Translations under genes and position numbers: made by a program
Part shown: piece by piece, positions 41,299 to 53,965 of the stretch
Layout of the letters: each line of letters opens with the position of its first letter
How positions within the stretch are numbered: position 1 is the first letter of the stretch
Source of the DNA: Ailanthus altissimus
Lineage: Eukaryota; Streptophyta; Magnoliopsida; Sapindales; Simaroubaceae
Direction: 5' to 3'
Length of the DNA: 64,000 nucleotides
Assembly (NCBI GenBank): GCA_946807835.1
Contig: OX327693.1
Coordinates: 10,743,501 to 10,807,500 of the forward strand
The notes under the pieces: model-generated
The model's database searches: none
What the model was told of the DNA's origin: nothing
The model's input: the letters and a program-made list of their open reading frames with translations, nothing else

Positions 41299-41491
41299 CA
41301 CATTGAAGAATAGGAATGCAATAGCATTGGATATGTCGTATAAACTCGGGGGGTGATAGAAGCTAAATGCTCTAGTGTTCATCCATTTTACATGAACGCG
41401 ACAGCGTTTTAAGTGTTGATATTGGGGCATTTATGGAAGTTTTGCTTGTTCAAGTCCTAAATTCACCAAAAATAACACAAACACTTAATGT

Positions 41492-42300
41492 TGTGTAATT
41501 TCTATGCTAAGCGCAAGTGTACTCTATCGGGAACAAGTAATAGAGTGATGAGTTGAGTGTCGATCCTACAAGAAATTTTTATTATTCTTAATCAATTACT
41601 AAATTTGTGTCTTCTTTTAATTATCCAGAAAATTGATAAATTTGATTTGTTTATATTAAAATTAATTACTAAATATACAAATCAACCCTCATTATGTAAG
41701 CAGTGTAAGCACAATCATTATATAAAGAGTATCTAGGATTATAGCTATCCCTCAATATGAATTCATTATCCTATCATTAATCATCCAATTTAATTATTGG
41801 TCATAATATGTATTTCATCACAAACTTCTTTTAATAGTTGAGTGATTATACCTTGATTTACCAAATTTCTATATTCCTATAGTAATTCAAATATATCAAG
41901 GTTCATTACAAACAAATTGTATTGACCATACATGTCATATAGATATATTCTAATCCTATATTAAAACTTGTAGATATTACTCTATAATTATGCATCAATT
42001 TGTCTAGGTCTAAATAATAGGATGCCTTTTCTAAGTTTATTCTCATGTTTCATAATCATTCAATCACTATTCTTATCATATTGAAAGATTAATAAAAAAA
42101 TTAAATTAAATAATAAACTTAAGTCATAATAATGAGAATCAAATAATTCAATTAAGTTCACATATTGAGTTCAAAACTACAATCCTAGATAATAAAATTA
42201 AATCAACATAATAATAGTTTAATGGCTAAATAATAATAAATAAACATGATAAAACTAATTCCAAATTAAATTTATGAAGACAAGATGCCTTCCAATCAAT
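41492..42300 (-). repeat. Truncated left LTR of the gag-only element
   Basis: Matches 44184 to about 44990 closely (for example gaagacaagatgccttccaatcaat against gaagacaagatgccctccaatcaat) and then diverges abruptly. About 500 bp of the LTR end are missing. The following 42300-42640 has pyrimidine-rich sequence with no clear assignment. Confidence 0.75.
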
Positions 42301-42639
42301 TTATAAAGACAATATACCCTCTAATTTATGGTGATGGTGGATTATAGAGTTAAACAAGCAATTTTTGCACTCTTTGCCCCTTTTTTGCACTTTCTTTGCT
42401 TTTTGTTTTCGCTAGATTAGCTGTACTGTCTACAGTTTTTTGCTACTCTTCCTACTGCAGTGTAGGTTTTATTGCACTTTTCTGTAATTCCTCATCGTTT
42501 TTGTACATGACAACTTTACATTGCTCTCTATTACCTTTCGAATTAACTTTTATATTTCTTGGTAAAGCTCTATATAGATTACCTGTCATTGTTGAGGCTA
42601 ATTGTCCAAATTGAGTCTCCAAGGTTTGTAGAGAGGCTG

Positions 42640-43690
42640 TTTAGTTTTAGATGAGATCATCATGACTATACATGAGAGTGTTAATCTATTTTATATACTG
42701 CATAGGCATATCCTCTATGACTGATTTCTCTTCTTGCCACTGCTGTGGTTGTGTTCGAATGCTAGAAGGATCCTTTCACCCTCGATTGTAGTAATTTAAA
42801 TTAAGGATTTTATGCTCCTCTTTATATTGTCCTATGTAAGGTGCAAGCTCATCACATTGGCCATTTGAATGGCTGCCACCACAGAAGTTGCAAGTGATCT
42901 GCTGGTTTCTTATTATATTCATCCATATGCTATCATTTGTCCTCAACCATAAGTTATCTTGTGCAACTACTGAAGTTGAAGCATTCATATTATAAATTCC
43001 ACAAATTCTTCTTGAAAAAGAAGGATTTACTCTTTCTTCTGGCCATTGACAATTGTCGAAAGCCATCACCTTTGATAGATCATAAGCACCATTAATAGAT
43101 TTATTCATGAAGGCTACCCCTGCTACAACATTAATTAGTATCATCAAGTGTCCTACTACTACATTGTCAAATATTTGTACTAAGTATCATTTAGGAATTT
43201 CATGGTGTGGGCACTTCCTTTGTATTTCTTTAAATCTCTCCAAGCTTTATATGGAGATTCTGAATCACACTTCATAAAAGACATGATATCATTTCTCATC
43301 CTTATTGTCTTGGCTGGTGGAAAAAATTTTGCTAAATATTTTTGGGCCAAATCATCCATAGTGGTAATAGACCCTAATAGTAACGACCTCAACTAGCTCT
43401 TTGCTCTATTCTGGAGTGAAAAAGAAAATAGTCGAAGCCATATTGCATTATTTGAGACTCTATTATTTTTGTACAAATCTTAAATTTTCAAAAAATTATT
43501 GATATGCTTAGTCAGATCCTCTTTTGGTAGTCCATTGAATTGTACTGAGGCTTTCAATAATTAAATTAACTTTGATTGGATTTCAAAGTAGTCAACATCA
43601 ATAGTAGGTGTTCGAATGCTAGACTGGATGTCTTCTAATTGTGGAATTGCAAAATCATGCGATAATCTTTGTGCGCCATCTTAGTTATGC
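42640..43690 (-). pseudogene. Athila-like gag remnant
   Basis: Minus-strand pieces: 43690-43400, the gag N terminus (broken); 43392-43180 with TMDDLAQKYLAKFFPPAKTI and SFMKCDSESPYKAWRDLKKY; 43147-42776 with GVAFMNKSINGAYDLSKVMA and a zinc-knuckle-like CNFCGGSHSNGQC (CX2CX4HX4C spacing kept). It is homologous in order to the gag at 19988-21143. Stops and shifts break it. Confidence 0.8.
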
Positions 43691-44160
43691 TCAGTCATCA
43701 CGTAAGAATTAAGCATACTAAATAATAAAAACAAGAACAAATAAATAGTAATTGTACAAAAATATATACAAATTAAAAATGAAGCAAAGTATAAAGCAAA
43801 ATAACGCAGCACAAAAAAAAATCCAAGCAATTAACGATAATGTAAAAATAATAGTCAAATAAACAACAATTCAATATAAACGGGTGTAAACAAAAGCAAA
43901 TAAAAACACAACAGTAAATATATAATGAATAAAAAAATACAACAATTCAATATAAATAAAAATAAACAAAAGTAAATAAAAATGCAACAATAAAATAGAT
44001 TAAACAAAATAAATTGAAACAAACAAAGCAAAATGAAATAGAAATTAAATGAAAAAAATATTTAAATCAAACTAAATAATAATAAAATAAAAATAGAAAA
44101 TAAAATCTGAACTAAAAGTAAGATAGATTAGTATTAGTGTTCGTAAGAATAAATCTAATT

Positions 44161-44177
44161 CCCCTACAACGGCACCA
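44161..44177 (-). other. Degenerate primer-binding site (tRNA-Asp type)
   Basis: The plus strand reads cccctacaacggcacca, 6 bp from the LTR start at 44184. It differs from the tRNA-Asp 3' end at three positions. Confidence 0.7.
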
Positions 44178-44183
44178 AAAATT

Positions 44184-45503
44184 TGTGTGATTTTTATGCT
44201 AAGAGCAAGTGCACGCTACTAGGTATATGTAATAGAGTTATGACTTGAGTGTCAATCTCGCGAGAAATTGTTATTATTCTTAACCAAATACTAAAATTAT
44301 GTCTTCTTGCAATTATCTAGACAATTAATAAATTTGATTTGTTTATATTAAAACTAATTACTAACTATACAAATCAACCCTCATTATGCAAGCGGTGTAA
44401 ACACAATCACTATATGAAGAGTATTTAGGATTATAACTATCTTCAATATGAATTCATTATCCCATTATTAATCATTCAATTCAATTATTGGTCACAACAC
44501 ATATTTCATCACGAGCCTCTTCCAATAGTTGAGTGATTATACATTGATTTACTAAAATTTTATATTCCTATGGTAATTCAAATAAATCAATGTTCATTAC
44601 GAACAAGTTGTATTGACCATACATGCCATATATGTATATTCCTATCATATATTGAAACTTGTAGATATTAATCCACAATTATGCATCAATTTGTCTAAGT
44701 CTAAATACTATGATGCATTTTCTAAGTTTATCATAATGTTATATAGTTATTCAATCACTATTCCTAGCATATTGAAAACATTAAGAACAAAACAAATTAA
44801 ATAATAAACAGAGTTCATAATCATGAGAATCAAATAATTCAATTAAGTTCACATATTGAGTTCAAAACTACAATCCTAGATAATAAAATTAAATTAACAT
44901 AACAAGAATTTAATGGCTAAATAACAAAAAATAAACATGATACAACCAATTCTAAATCAAATTTATGAAGACAAGATGCCCTCCAATCAATTCATGGCTT
45001 TGGTTGAATCCTCCAAAAGGTTGCCCAAATACTATTGAATGTGTAATTCCTCTCCAAAATAGTTTTAAATGTTGTTTTTGCATAATGTAAGGATGATTTC
45101 TGGGTTATGAATGTGTTAGAATCGAGAAACAATGAGTTAGGGTTAGGTTAGGGGCGGAATTCTCCTATTTGGAGGCGAAACAAGGTATTTATAGAATCGG
45201 CTTTAGTGATTTGAACGTTGTTACAGTGTTTAATAGTATTTTAATCGTTGCATAGTAATTTAACTGTTAATGAACTGAGATTATTGCTACAGTATCCAAA
45301 TCCCTGTTCATAGGTACTGTTTACAATTACTGCAGTGATGTACTGTAGTAATTTATATTTTTGGCCTCCAATTTTTCTCCCAAAATGCTTTATTAATTTC
45401 CTTTCCTATCTTTTTATGATTTAACCTTATAAAACGAAATAACCCTTAAATTACTCAGAAATAAACAATTACTAAGATAAATGGGCCTAAATTACACTCA
45501 TCA
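44184..45503 (-). repeat. Full-length Athila-like LTR shared by two element copies
   Basis: 1320 bp, tgtgtgattttt to cactcatca. To its left are primer-binding site and gag (so it acts as a 5' LTR); to its right is the 3' interior of another copy (so it also sits as a 3' LTR). CTGTTCA- and CTGTAG-type words lie at 45280-45350. Confidence 0.72.
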
Positions 45504-46640
45504 CTTAACTAACAAAAATTAAACTTAAAAAATATAAATTATACGTTGAGTTGCCTCCCAAGTAGCACTTGAATTAACGTGATTGGCTTAACATCGTGCT
45601 TTACTTCTTAAGGATTAGTAAGTCCAAAAGATGACTTTTGGAGATCAATGCCATCTCCTTAATAATGCTTTAGCGTTTGGCCATTCACTTTGAACAGTCT
45701 TTTGCTCTCTTCATCAGCAATCTCAATAGCTCTATGAGGAAACACCTTGGTAACCAAAATGGCTTGGACTATCTCGACTTAAGCTTTCTCAAAAATAGTT
45801 TCAGCTGAAAGTTGAACAATAACAAATATATCCAGGATGAAATTCCTTCATTTTTATTTTTTTGTCACACAATTCTTTATCTTCTCCTTGTACAACATGG
45901 CATTTTCATAAGCTTGGAGCCGGAACTCATCTAGCTCATATAGTTGCAAACAACGTTTATCTTTGGTTGTTTAAACATCAAAATTCAAGGCTTTGATAGC
46001 TCAATATGCTTTATTCTTTAACTCAATTAGAAGCTGCAAGCTTTCTAATAAACTAACTGGTATAGAGATATCCTAATAGATGTCTCATACACAGCGTGGT
46101 ATGCTCAAAGTGAGTTATCAAGTGTAATGGTTCTATCCTTAAGGCTAAGCTTTACAGTTTTCTTTAAAATATGTTTGATTTTTTGGTTTGAAATCTCCAC
46201 ACTGGCCATTTGTTTGAGGATGATAAGTTGTCGCTACCTTGTGTCTTACCTCATATTTTTTTTAAAAGGGTTGAAAAATACTTATTGCAAAAGTGTAACC
46301 CCTCATCACTTATGCTTGCCCTTGGGGTGTCATGCTTCGTGAAAATATTTTTTTTCAAAAACTTCAACACCACCTTGGCATCATTGGTGGGGACCATAAC
46401 TGCTTCCATACACTTAGACACATATTCAACAGCTACTAAGATGTATTTGTTCCTAACAGATGAAATGAAGGGACCCATAAAGTCAATACCCCATACATTA
46501 AATATTTGCACTTCCAAATTGCTTTATAGGGCATTTCATGCTTCCTTGAAATGTTTCCAGTCCTTTCACACCTATCATGCCTTAGGACATACATGTTACC
46601 ATCCTTAAATATTGTTGACCAATAGAATTGTTGCATTGCA
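45504..46640 (-). pseudogene. Athila-like integrase remnant and 3' interior
   Basis: The minus strand from right to left: 46636-46436, the zinc-binding N-terminal integrase domain in a shifted frame (FYWSTIFKDGNMYVL, RCERTGNISRKHEMP); 46517-46251, the catalytic core ([37 protein letters not shown]); then the C-terminal FKVNGQRLKHY-like end near 45665-45700; then noncoding sequence with gttgcctcccaagtagcac, also found at 19376. Frame breaks are present. It ends abruptly against copia element C at about 46670. Confidence 0.78.
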
Positions 46641-46713
46641 TAATTATTATTTTATACCCTCTTGTATCAGATAGATTATCCCTCTTCCTGTACTTGACAG
46701 TGAAGGGTATCAT

Positions 46714-47540
46714 GTGTATATCAGGAACCGTTCCTTATATTTATGTGATATATTTGATGTTTTGTTAGCTGAATGTCAGTTAATACACTATGTTTTAGAT
46801 ACAACTGCAAATATCATGAATGTACTGGGTAACACTAGTAGTAGTTCGGGAACTTTAAATGATACAGAACTGTGGCATATGAGATTAGGTCACATAGGCA
46901 TAAGATGTCTAACCTATCTGGTTAAAGATGGTTGGATACATGATCTGACTATACAACCTTACCCAGTTTATGAATCTTGCATTCAAGGAAAAATGACTAA
47001 ATCTTTATTTACTGATGTTGGACATAATGCCACTGATTTATTAGAACTGATGTATAGTGATGTATGTGGTCTAATGAATTACACTATAATAGGTGGATTT
47101 CGATACTTTGTAACCTTTATCGATGATTTGTCATGATAGGGGTATGTGTTTCTTATGAAGCACAAGTCAGAATCCTTTGTAAAGTTTAAAGAATTCAGAT
47201 TTAAAGTATAGAAATAAATTGGTATGTACGTCAAATACCTTCGATCAGATCGAGGCGGTGAGTACATGAGTAGTGAATTTTCTAACTATTTAAAAAAGAA
47301 TGGGATTCTCACTCAGTATAGTCCTCTGGGTACTCCACAACACAATTGTGTTTCAAAAAGGAGGAATCAAACTTTATTGGATATAGTCTGGTCGATGATG
47401 TGCTTCACCGATTTTTTGAAATATCTGTGGGATTATGCTCTTGATAGTGCTGCTCATATATTGAACATGGTTCCATCTAAAACTGTTCCGACCACTCCGT
47501 ATGAGATGTTGAAAGAAAAGAAACAAAGTCTTAAATAGTT
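46714..47540 (+). pseudogene. copia integrase (element C)
   Basis: Open piece 46714-47136 contains ELWHMRLGHIGIRCLTYLVK (GAG-pre-integrase, H-H of the zinc-binding domain) and GGFRYFVTFIDDLS, the first catalytic Asp region. After a stop, 47224-47538 reads YLRSDRGGEYMSSEFSNYLK (second Asp) and continues TPQHNCVSKRRNQTLLDI, where the catalytic Glu expected at VAER.N is replaced by Ser (VSKRRN). The function is therefore lost. Confidence 0.82.
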
Positions 47541-49478
47541 TAAGATTTGGGGTTGTCCTACTTACGTAAAAGTTATGTAGCAGGATAAACTTGCACCCAG
47601 AGGGTATAAATGCCAGTTTTTTTAGTATCCTAAGAATTCAATGAGTTACAAATTCTATGATCATGGAGAATGAAACGTGTTCATTTCTTGATATGTCACT
47701 TTTCTAGAGAAAAGAGTTTCTCATGGATTGTGGGGGTTGTAGAAAGATTGAGCTTGATGAAGCCAAACAAAACTAGAATGAACTAAAGATGAAACCTCAA
47801 GCTTAATCCAGCAGAATACCTTTAACACAGCTTCTATGTAGGTCGGAGAGGATGTCTAGACCACCTGATGGGTATAGTCAGATCCTTAAAGGTGCGCTTA
47901 GAGTTTTCTTAGTTAAAGAAAATGATTCTTTAACCTATAGAGAGGCGATGTTGGACACCAACCGAAAAAATGGCAAGAAGTCATAAAATCTGAAAATGGA
48001 CTCAATACATTAAAATCAAGTCTTTGACTTAGTTGAGCTTCTCGAAAGAATAGTTTCTATTGGTTTAAATAGATTTACAAGCAAAAGCGTGGGCCTAAGG
48101 AAAATGTGGAGACCTTCAAAAACCAACTAGTTGTAAAAGGGTATACTCACCGATCTGGGATCAATTATGAGAAAAACTTTACACCAGTAGCGATGTTAAA
48201 GTTAATACGAATTTTATTGGCAATTACTGCGTATTATGACTTTTTGATATGACAGATGGATTTAAAGATGGTGTTCCTGAATAGACATCTCGAGGAAGAG
48301 ATATACATAGAATAACCTGAAGGTTTTGCATCCAGCCTAACTGCGAGTCTAGTATGCAAACTAAAGAAGTCAATTTATAGATTTAAGTAGGCTTCCCGAA
48401 GTTGGAATATTCATTTTAATGAAGTAATCAAAGGGTTTGGTTTCATCAAAAATGAAGAGTAACCTTGTGTGTATAGAAAGATCAATGAGAGTATGATAGT
48501 CTTCTTAGTTCTCTATATAGATGACATTCTGATAATTGGAAATGATATAGGTATGTTACACTCAGTTAAAAGTTATCTAAACAAGAACTTTTCTATGAAG
48601 GATTTGGGAGAGGCTTCCTATATATTAGGTATAAAGGTTTATGGAGATAGAGCTAGAAAATTAATAGGACTCTCTCAATCATCGTACATCAACAATGTCT
48701 TAAAAAGGTACAATTTTACTAATTGTTAGATGACTAATGTACCTTCTAGACATGACATTTATCTTTCAAGGAGAATGTCTCCTTAGACGGAAGATGAAAG
48801 AATTAGAATGTCTAAAATGTCATATATATCAGCTATAGGTAAACTGATATATGCTATAATGTGCACTAGACCTAACATCAGCATGGCTGTAAGTGTTACT
48901 AACTGGTATCAATCTGATCTAGGTGAAAACCATTAGATGGTAGTCAAACATACCTTAAAGGTACAAAGGACAAGTTTCTAATTTATGGAAATAATGACTT
49001 ACAAGTCAAAGGATAAACAGATTTAGACTTCCAGTCTGATCCGAATGATAGAAAGTCTATATTTGAATATGTGTTTATCCTAAACGGTGTTGCAGTGAGT
49101 TGGAAGAGCACCAAACAGGGACTTAAAACTGATTCTATAATGAAAACAGAATATATTACAGCCTATGAGGCAACAAAGGAAGCAGTGTGGATACACAAGT
49201 ATATCACTAAACTAAGAAATGCCCTTACTTTGATAGATCATATCCCATTAGTATGATACAATAACAGGACCATAACATAAGCCAAAGAGCCAATGGCACA
49301 CCAGAGATTTAAATATATGGAGAGCAAATATAATATAATTAGAAAGATCTTGGTTAAGGGAGATGTAATAATTTATAGAGTTGATTTTGTAAATAATGTA
49401 GCAAACTTACTGACTAAGGCCTTAACTCCAAAGGTATTTGAGAAACACGCAAAGTTCATGGGTATTAGATACCATTAG
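47541..49478 (+). pseudogene. copia reverse transcriptase and RNase H (element C)
   Basis: RT pieces lie at 48050-48480 in broken frames (FKNQLVVKGYTHRSGINYEK-like, QMDLKMVFLN). The catalytic box is FLVLYIDDILIIGN at 48500-48540, followed by MKDLGEASYILGIKVYGDRA. RNase H: GVAVSWKSTKQGLKTDSIMK at 49086 onward and EAVWIHKYI. The terminal piece 49293-49478 ends VFEKHAKFMGIRYH, a usual copia C terminus. Stops at about eight places make it a pseudogene. Confidence 0.82.
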
Positions 49479-49504
49479 GAATGGTACTAGAGCAAGTGAG
49501 AGTT

Positions 49505-50923
49505 TGTTGGGATTTGTGCTTATGTGTCATTCTATTTTGTATAAATATTTTATTTTATAATAAAATAAAATATTTTATTTTGTTTTAGGAATGGTACTAG
49601 AACAAAATATTTTATTTTATTATAAAATAAAATATTTATACAGTACCTTTTATTAAATCACTAATTTCATTAATTAAATAGTATAGTGCTTGTAATGTTA
49701 CAGAAATTGTATGATCTGAAGGAGTTTAGATCTGGCCTAAAAGCTTTTAGACCAGCGCTAAAGGTTAGCAATGCTGAGAATTATAATTGCTAATAGTTAG
49801 CATTACAAAGAGTCAGTAGGTTATAAAAGTCAGCAAAATCTAAAAGTTAAGACCTTGTCTGTAACGGGACATAGACCCGAGAGTACATCAGTAATAACAT
49901 AGTTGTAAGGAGTTGTAATAGGTGCTAAAAAATTTTATTATGCACGTGTATTCTCAAACACAATGTTCCTAGTCTAATTCATAGATGCGGGTCTGTCGGT
50001 GAAATCCTTTATTATAGATCAGTGTATGACCATATCTAGATGGTTTAGATAGTTGTTCTTAACTGACCATAGACTTATCAGAAGCTCGTATGGCATATGA
50101 GTATTCAATAAAGATTGAATACTGAACCGGCTCAATAAGGACCCTAATAGATAACCTATGAAGCTATTAATGGTAGGTCCTCTCAAATTGAGTAATGTAC
50201 GTGGTCCTTTAACCTGAGCGCCATAGTGGGCTTGTGAGTGATCCACCATGCTTTAGTTCTACATATGTCAGAGACCTTTCATAGTCTTACCACTATGTGT
50301 CGTTAGGTATGGTCTGATGCTCATAAAGTTTGGTATGCGCAGATATAGGATTCGTCAGCTCATATGGGTGAGTTGTATATTCGGATACTCCGAGACTGTA
50401 TCTTAGAAAAACTTATGGCTATAAGCAATAAACTTGGAAAATGAGTTTCCCACACAGCTAAACAATATCGCAAAGGTATTTGCGTATATTATTTTTTGAG
50501 ATACATGTCTGGAGATAAGTTCACGAATGAGCGCATGGGAATTTGACGGCGATGATCTATATCCCAACTCCTCTAGGATATAAATAGCAGAAGAATTATA
50601 CGTATGCGATATAACCTCAACTTGTATGGTTTACTGTGCTAATTTGTAATATCTATAATGTGTATATAGGGCGTTGATCATGGATTCACGAAACAGTTTT
50701 GGTTGACAAATCGGGCGTGGACCTAGGAGTCCCGCAACATAAAGTGTACTCATTATGCACTGGGATAGTGTATCAGATTGAATAGTTCAATGTAGTAAAT
50801 TTCAGCAGACCGGACATTTGCTTCAGTATCCCTCAAGATGTGCACATGTCAAGACTTAAGTGCATCAATTAGTTAATAATAGTTGTTCATCAATAGGATA
50901 ATGACACGTCATTGTAGGCTAAT
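49505..50923 (+). repeat. LTR-like region of copia element C (3' side), interrupted
   Basis: Starts tgttgggatttgtgc just after the polyprotein end and a purine-rich aagtgagagtt, as expected for a polypurine tract plus 3' LTR. The right boundary cannot be placed because the 12-kb element inserted at 50924 and no second LTR is in view. It contains a long inverted repeat at 49539-49641. Confidence 0.55.
49539..49641. repeat. Near-perfect inverted repeat (hairpin) with a duplicated loop
   Basis: The arms 49539-49582 and 49603-49641 are reverse complements except for a 5-base difference near the loop. The 20-nt loop contains taggaatggtactaga, an exact copy of 49476-49491 just outside the LTR start. 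As RNA it would fold into a stem of about 39 bp. Confidence 0.9.
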
Positions 50924-52361
50924 TGACACGTCCAGAATATAGAAGTTATTCCCAAGTGCAGGATTGTCGAAGTAATAAATAACCCGATGAGAACGGGGTC
51001 GATCCACAGGGAAGTAGAATTAAAATTACAAATTATAAACACTTTAAAGATAATTAATGCAGTATAAGATGTTTGCAAATATTATTTCAATTAACCAATT
51101 CAAATAAAAAGCTAAGGTTACTGGGATTCACTCTTGGCATAAGAAGTAAGAATATATTTAACTTTTTATTTTTTTATAACTCAATTGGAATCCTCACACA
51201 AAGGAGGTTCCAACCGGAAAATATAGCAATTAAAGTTCATTATCATTTATATATTGATTAGTATTTATTTCTTTCAATTATTATACACCAAATCTTATAA
51301 ATGGGTTCAAGTATTTATTATGCCAATCTTTATATTTGTCTACAATAAATTAAGACTCCCACTTTACAAGAAAGGTTATATAAACCAAGACTTGTAAATG
51401 GTTTCAATAATTTATTGTGCCAAGTATTAAGTTTGTCAATAATAAATCAAGAATCACCACTTTAGAAGAAATGGTATTAATTCTACAAACAAAATAAATA
51501 CATCATATATAAATTTACATAACTTAAAAATGAAGCATTAAATTCATGAATAAATATTAAACATATCTTATTACCTTGCCAAGAGCTTCACCCTTTCACC
51601 TTAGCTTAAACAAAATTATTTGGACATAATAAAACTAAATGAAAAGAAAAGAAATGGAAGAAGAAATAACATGACTTAATAGTAAACAAGAGAAATAATA
51701 GTACAAGGAAATGGATACAAAGGAAAAGTATTTAGAACTAAATTCTAACTTTCTAATTACATTCTTTAGGCATAAACAAGCCACCTATTTATAGAAAAAC
51801 ATGGATAAATTGAGACAAATTTGGAGGGAACCACTTGGTTGATGAAAGTCAAGAATGGTGGCAAAATAATTTGCATTCATTATCACTTGGGCACCCACTT
51901 GCTTATCCAATTTGGAATTGATGTGATCCGAATTAGCTGTCACTTAAAACATAAAAGTTGTAGATAAGTCTCTTATCTTTCCAAATTGAGTGATCTCATA
52001 CGTATTGGATACGTATGTCTATAGTTATGGGCCAAACATTGATAACTGTTCAAACTGGGCCTGTACTGCAGATCAATTCTGTTCTAGGCCAATTTTCACC
52101 CTCTAAACACTCGAATTTCCAATGCTTTGTGAAATACAATATGTTAGCCCATTGAGTCAGCTCTGTACAGGATTAAGAAGTACCTCAATTGGATCTTTAG
52201 GTAGAAAGTTATGCCCATTTTACCGAACCTGCCACAAAACAGTTATAAGATAATTAAGTACAATATTGTAAACATACTTAAGTTAAGAAAATTAAATACA
52301 CTAGTAATACAAAACAATCATGTAAAACTCTTATTAAATGTGTAATTTCAAGTGTTCATCA
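50924..52361 (-). repeat. 3' LTR of the 12-kb Athila element
   Basis: TG...CA ends (tgacacgtcc to gttcatca in plus orientation). TATA box ctatttatag at 51785-51794 (CTATAAATAG on the minus strand). About eight single-base differences from the other LTR, for example at about 51123, 51417, 51902 and 51940. Confidence 0.95.
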
Positions 52362-52370
52362 CACCCCCCA
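52362..52370 (-). other. Polypurine tract
   Basis: The plus strand reads caccccccaa directly after the LTR end, so the minus strand has TTGGGGGGTG abutting the 3' LTR. This is the expected primer for plus-strand synthesis. Confidence 0.85.
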
Positions 52371-53794
52371 ACTGGCTTATTGCTAGTCCCTAGCAATTCG
52401 AGCATAAATAAAATTTGAACACTACCTAAGTATTTCAAACAAAACGTCAGTTTTAAAATCATAATCGCTATAAAGGTTATTTCAATCATAACTTCCAAAA
52501 ATATTTTTGTGTGTGTGTAAATTAAGCCAAAGCCTTCTTACCACAAACCACAACATATATAGCCTTAAAAATGTTCCAAGTAAAAGCCTCAACTCCATAT
52601 CCTTACAGGTGAATAACTTGTTTAATGACTTAGGATTTCACTCATGGAGTTGGAAAACAGATAATCGCTCAAAAAAAAGTTACATTTAAGGACAGACAGA
52701 CAAACTAACATTGATCCAAAGATAGGAAAATCAAATATTTAGAGTCAAACCATTATTGTCAAATGCCAGCTTCAAGACTTTAATTATTTAATGCGAATCT
52801 TACGAATATAGAATTCGGTGATAAGATTGCTTCCTAATGACTTTAGTCTTCTAAAATTGAATGAAGACTTTATTGAACTGAATTGACTTCTTTTCTTTCT
52901 TTTTTTTTTCTTTTTTTCTTTTTAAAATTTTTTTTTTTTACTCTCTTTTTTTTTTTGAAAGACATATGGAATCATTATAACATAAGAGCAATTTATCACC
53001 ATAATACTTTTCTAATTTTTTTTTTTTATCCTTCAGCTAAGCAACCAAATCATTCATCATCCTAAATAATGTCATTCCAAATAAAAATTAACCATTTCAA
53101 AGGATCAATGAAAGTTCGTAAGCTGTTATCTCAAATCTCTCCACTCACTCACAAAAGATATGTGAGTTTAGAAAATAATATGTATACTTAAACATGGAAA
53201 TTCTCTTGGCTATATATATTGAATCATCCATCTTACCACAAGGCTTAGTATTGTTCTCAAGAAATAATTTCAGAAGTTATTCTTTGGTAACCTAAATAGA
53301 GAAAGTGATTTAAACTAAACAATTTTGAAATCATACATCGATAGTAAAGCAAATTTATTTACGCAAGAGTTACCAAAAACTTAAGCAACAAATAATTATA
53401 CATAAAATGCATTAAAAATAAACCAATTAGAATGTGTTTCAAAAGTTTATAATGTACTCTTTACTCTGCCATTCTAGAACTAGAATGCGTCTCAAGAATA
53501 CATAAATGAACATTTTACTCACGCCATTCATGATAATTTTTTTTTTTACATAACAAAGTGATAACAACAACAAAATAAAATAATTAACACTAACATTATA
53601 TATCAACTATCCTCCCCCCAACCAGATTGAGACATTATCCTCAATGTCAAAATATAGAAAGAGTAAAATATAGAAGATATCACCTGAAACATCTTTTATT
53701 GAAAATTAAACCTGCAACAAAATAAAACAAGCCACACAAAAAAAAATAAAACAAGCCACACAAAAAAACTTAAAAATACATAGAAATAGATAGG
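52371..53794 (-). other. Noncoding 3' interior of the 12-kb element
   Basis: About 1.4 kb between the LOG remnant and the polypurine tract with no coding frame. Long T-rich runs on the plus strand (52885-53030) are A-rich in the element's sense RNA. There is an 18-19-base direct repeat around 53735-53765 (aaaacaagccacacaaaaa). The origin of this segment is unknown. Confidence 0.6.
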
Positions 53795-53965
53795 CTACAG
53801 ACGAAGCGTCAAATCTATCCTGCGTTTCTTTTCACTGTTATCAGTATACCAATCTATCTGACTCATTGTTGGATCAGATAGAGGTGTAAAAGCTTGTAGT
53901 TCATCGAGTAACTGATCAACAGTTGAAGCAGAAATGAGGATCTGTCGTGCTGCAGATGAGACGAA
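53795..53965 (-). pseudogene. C-terminal remnant of LOG beyond the premature stop
   Basis: In the same frame as the LOG ORF, the 56 codons after the TAA at 53966-53968 contain no further stop until TAG at 53795-53797. They start FVSSAARQILISASTVDQLL, which corresponds to the conserved C-terminal helix of LOG proteins. With this part, counting from the second ATG, the coding length would be about 217 codons, the usual size of plant LOG proteins. The uninterrupted frame implies that the stop is a recent, single lesion. Confidence 0.85.

Larger units (their letters stand above)
35244..41490 (-). mobile_element. Athila-like element fragment: 3' LTR, noncoding 3' interior, env-like region
   Basis: The LTR at 35244-36790 is followed by a polypurine tract on the minus strand (plus: aactccctcaaattt), about 3 kb of interior that parallels 17819-19400, an env-like region (39767-40493) and a tandem-repeat region up to 41490. 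The gag-pol and 5' LTR part is missing; a different Athila-like LTR begins at 41492. A 1.06-kb insertion with 18-bp direct repeats interrupts it at 37769-38825. Confidence 0.7.
41492..45503 (-). mobile_element. Gag-only Athila-like element with truncated 3' LTR
   Basis: A left LTR fragment (41492 to about 42300) and a full right LTR (44184-45503) of the same family (tgtgtaatttctatgctaag and tgtgtgatttttatgctaag) enclose gag remnants. A degenerate tRNA-Asp primer-binding site lies at 44161-44177. No protease, RT or integrase lies between the LTRs. The flanks do not match (aatgt against cttaa), and interior sequence of a second copy continues directly to the right, so this looks like a recombinant array sharing the right LTR. 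Confidence 0.75.
46700..50923 (+). mobile_element. 5'-truncated Ty1/copia element C
   Basis: Begins inside the protease to GAG-pre-integrase region at about 46680-46710 and runs through integrase, RT and RNase H to 49478, followed by an LTR-like region from 49505. No 5' LTR or gag is present. This is a different, less decayed copia family from elements A and B. The 12-kb Athila element inserted at 50924 (TSD ctaat), so the continuation of this element's 3' sequence should lie at 62988 onward. Confidence 0.78.

Noticed and set aside
50902..50911. Second tgacacgtc just left of the LTR start at 50924
   Set aside because: Only nine bases agree with the LTR end and the ctaat duplication clearly fixes the boundary at 50924; probably coincidence or insertion-site preference.
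51073..51261. Identical small ORFs in both LTRs (also at 61694)
   Set aside because: Duplicated because they lie in the LTRs; no domain, and on the strand opposite to the element.
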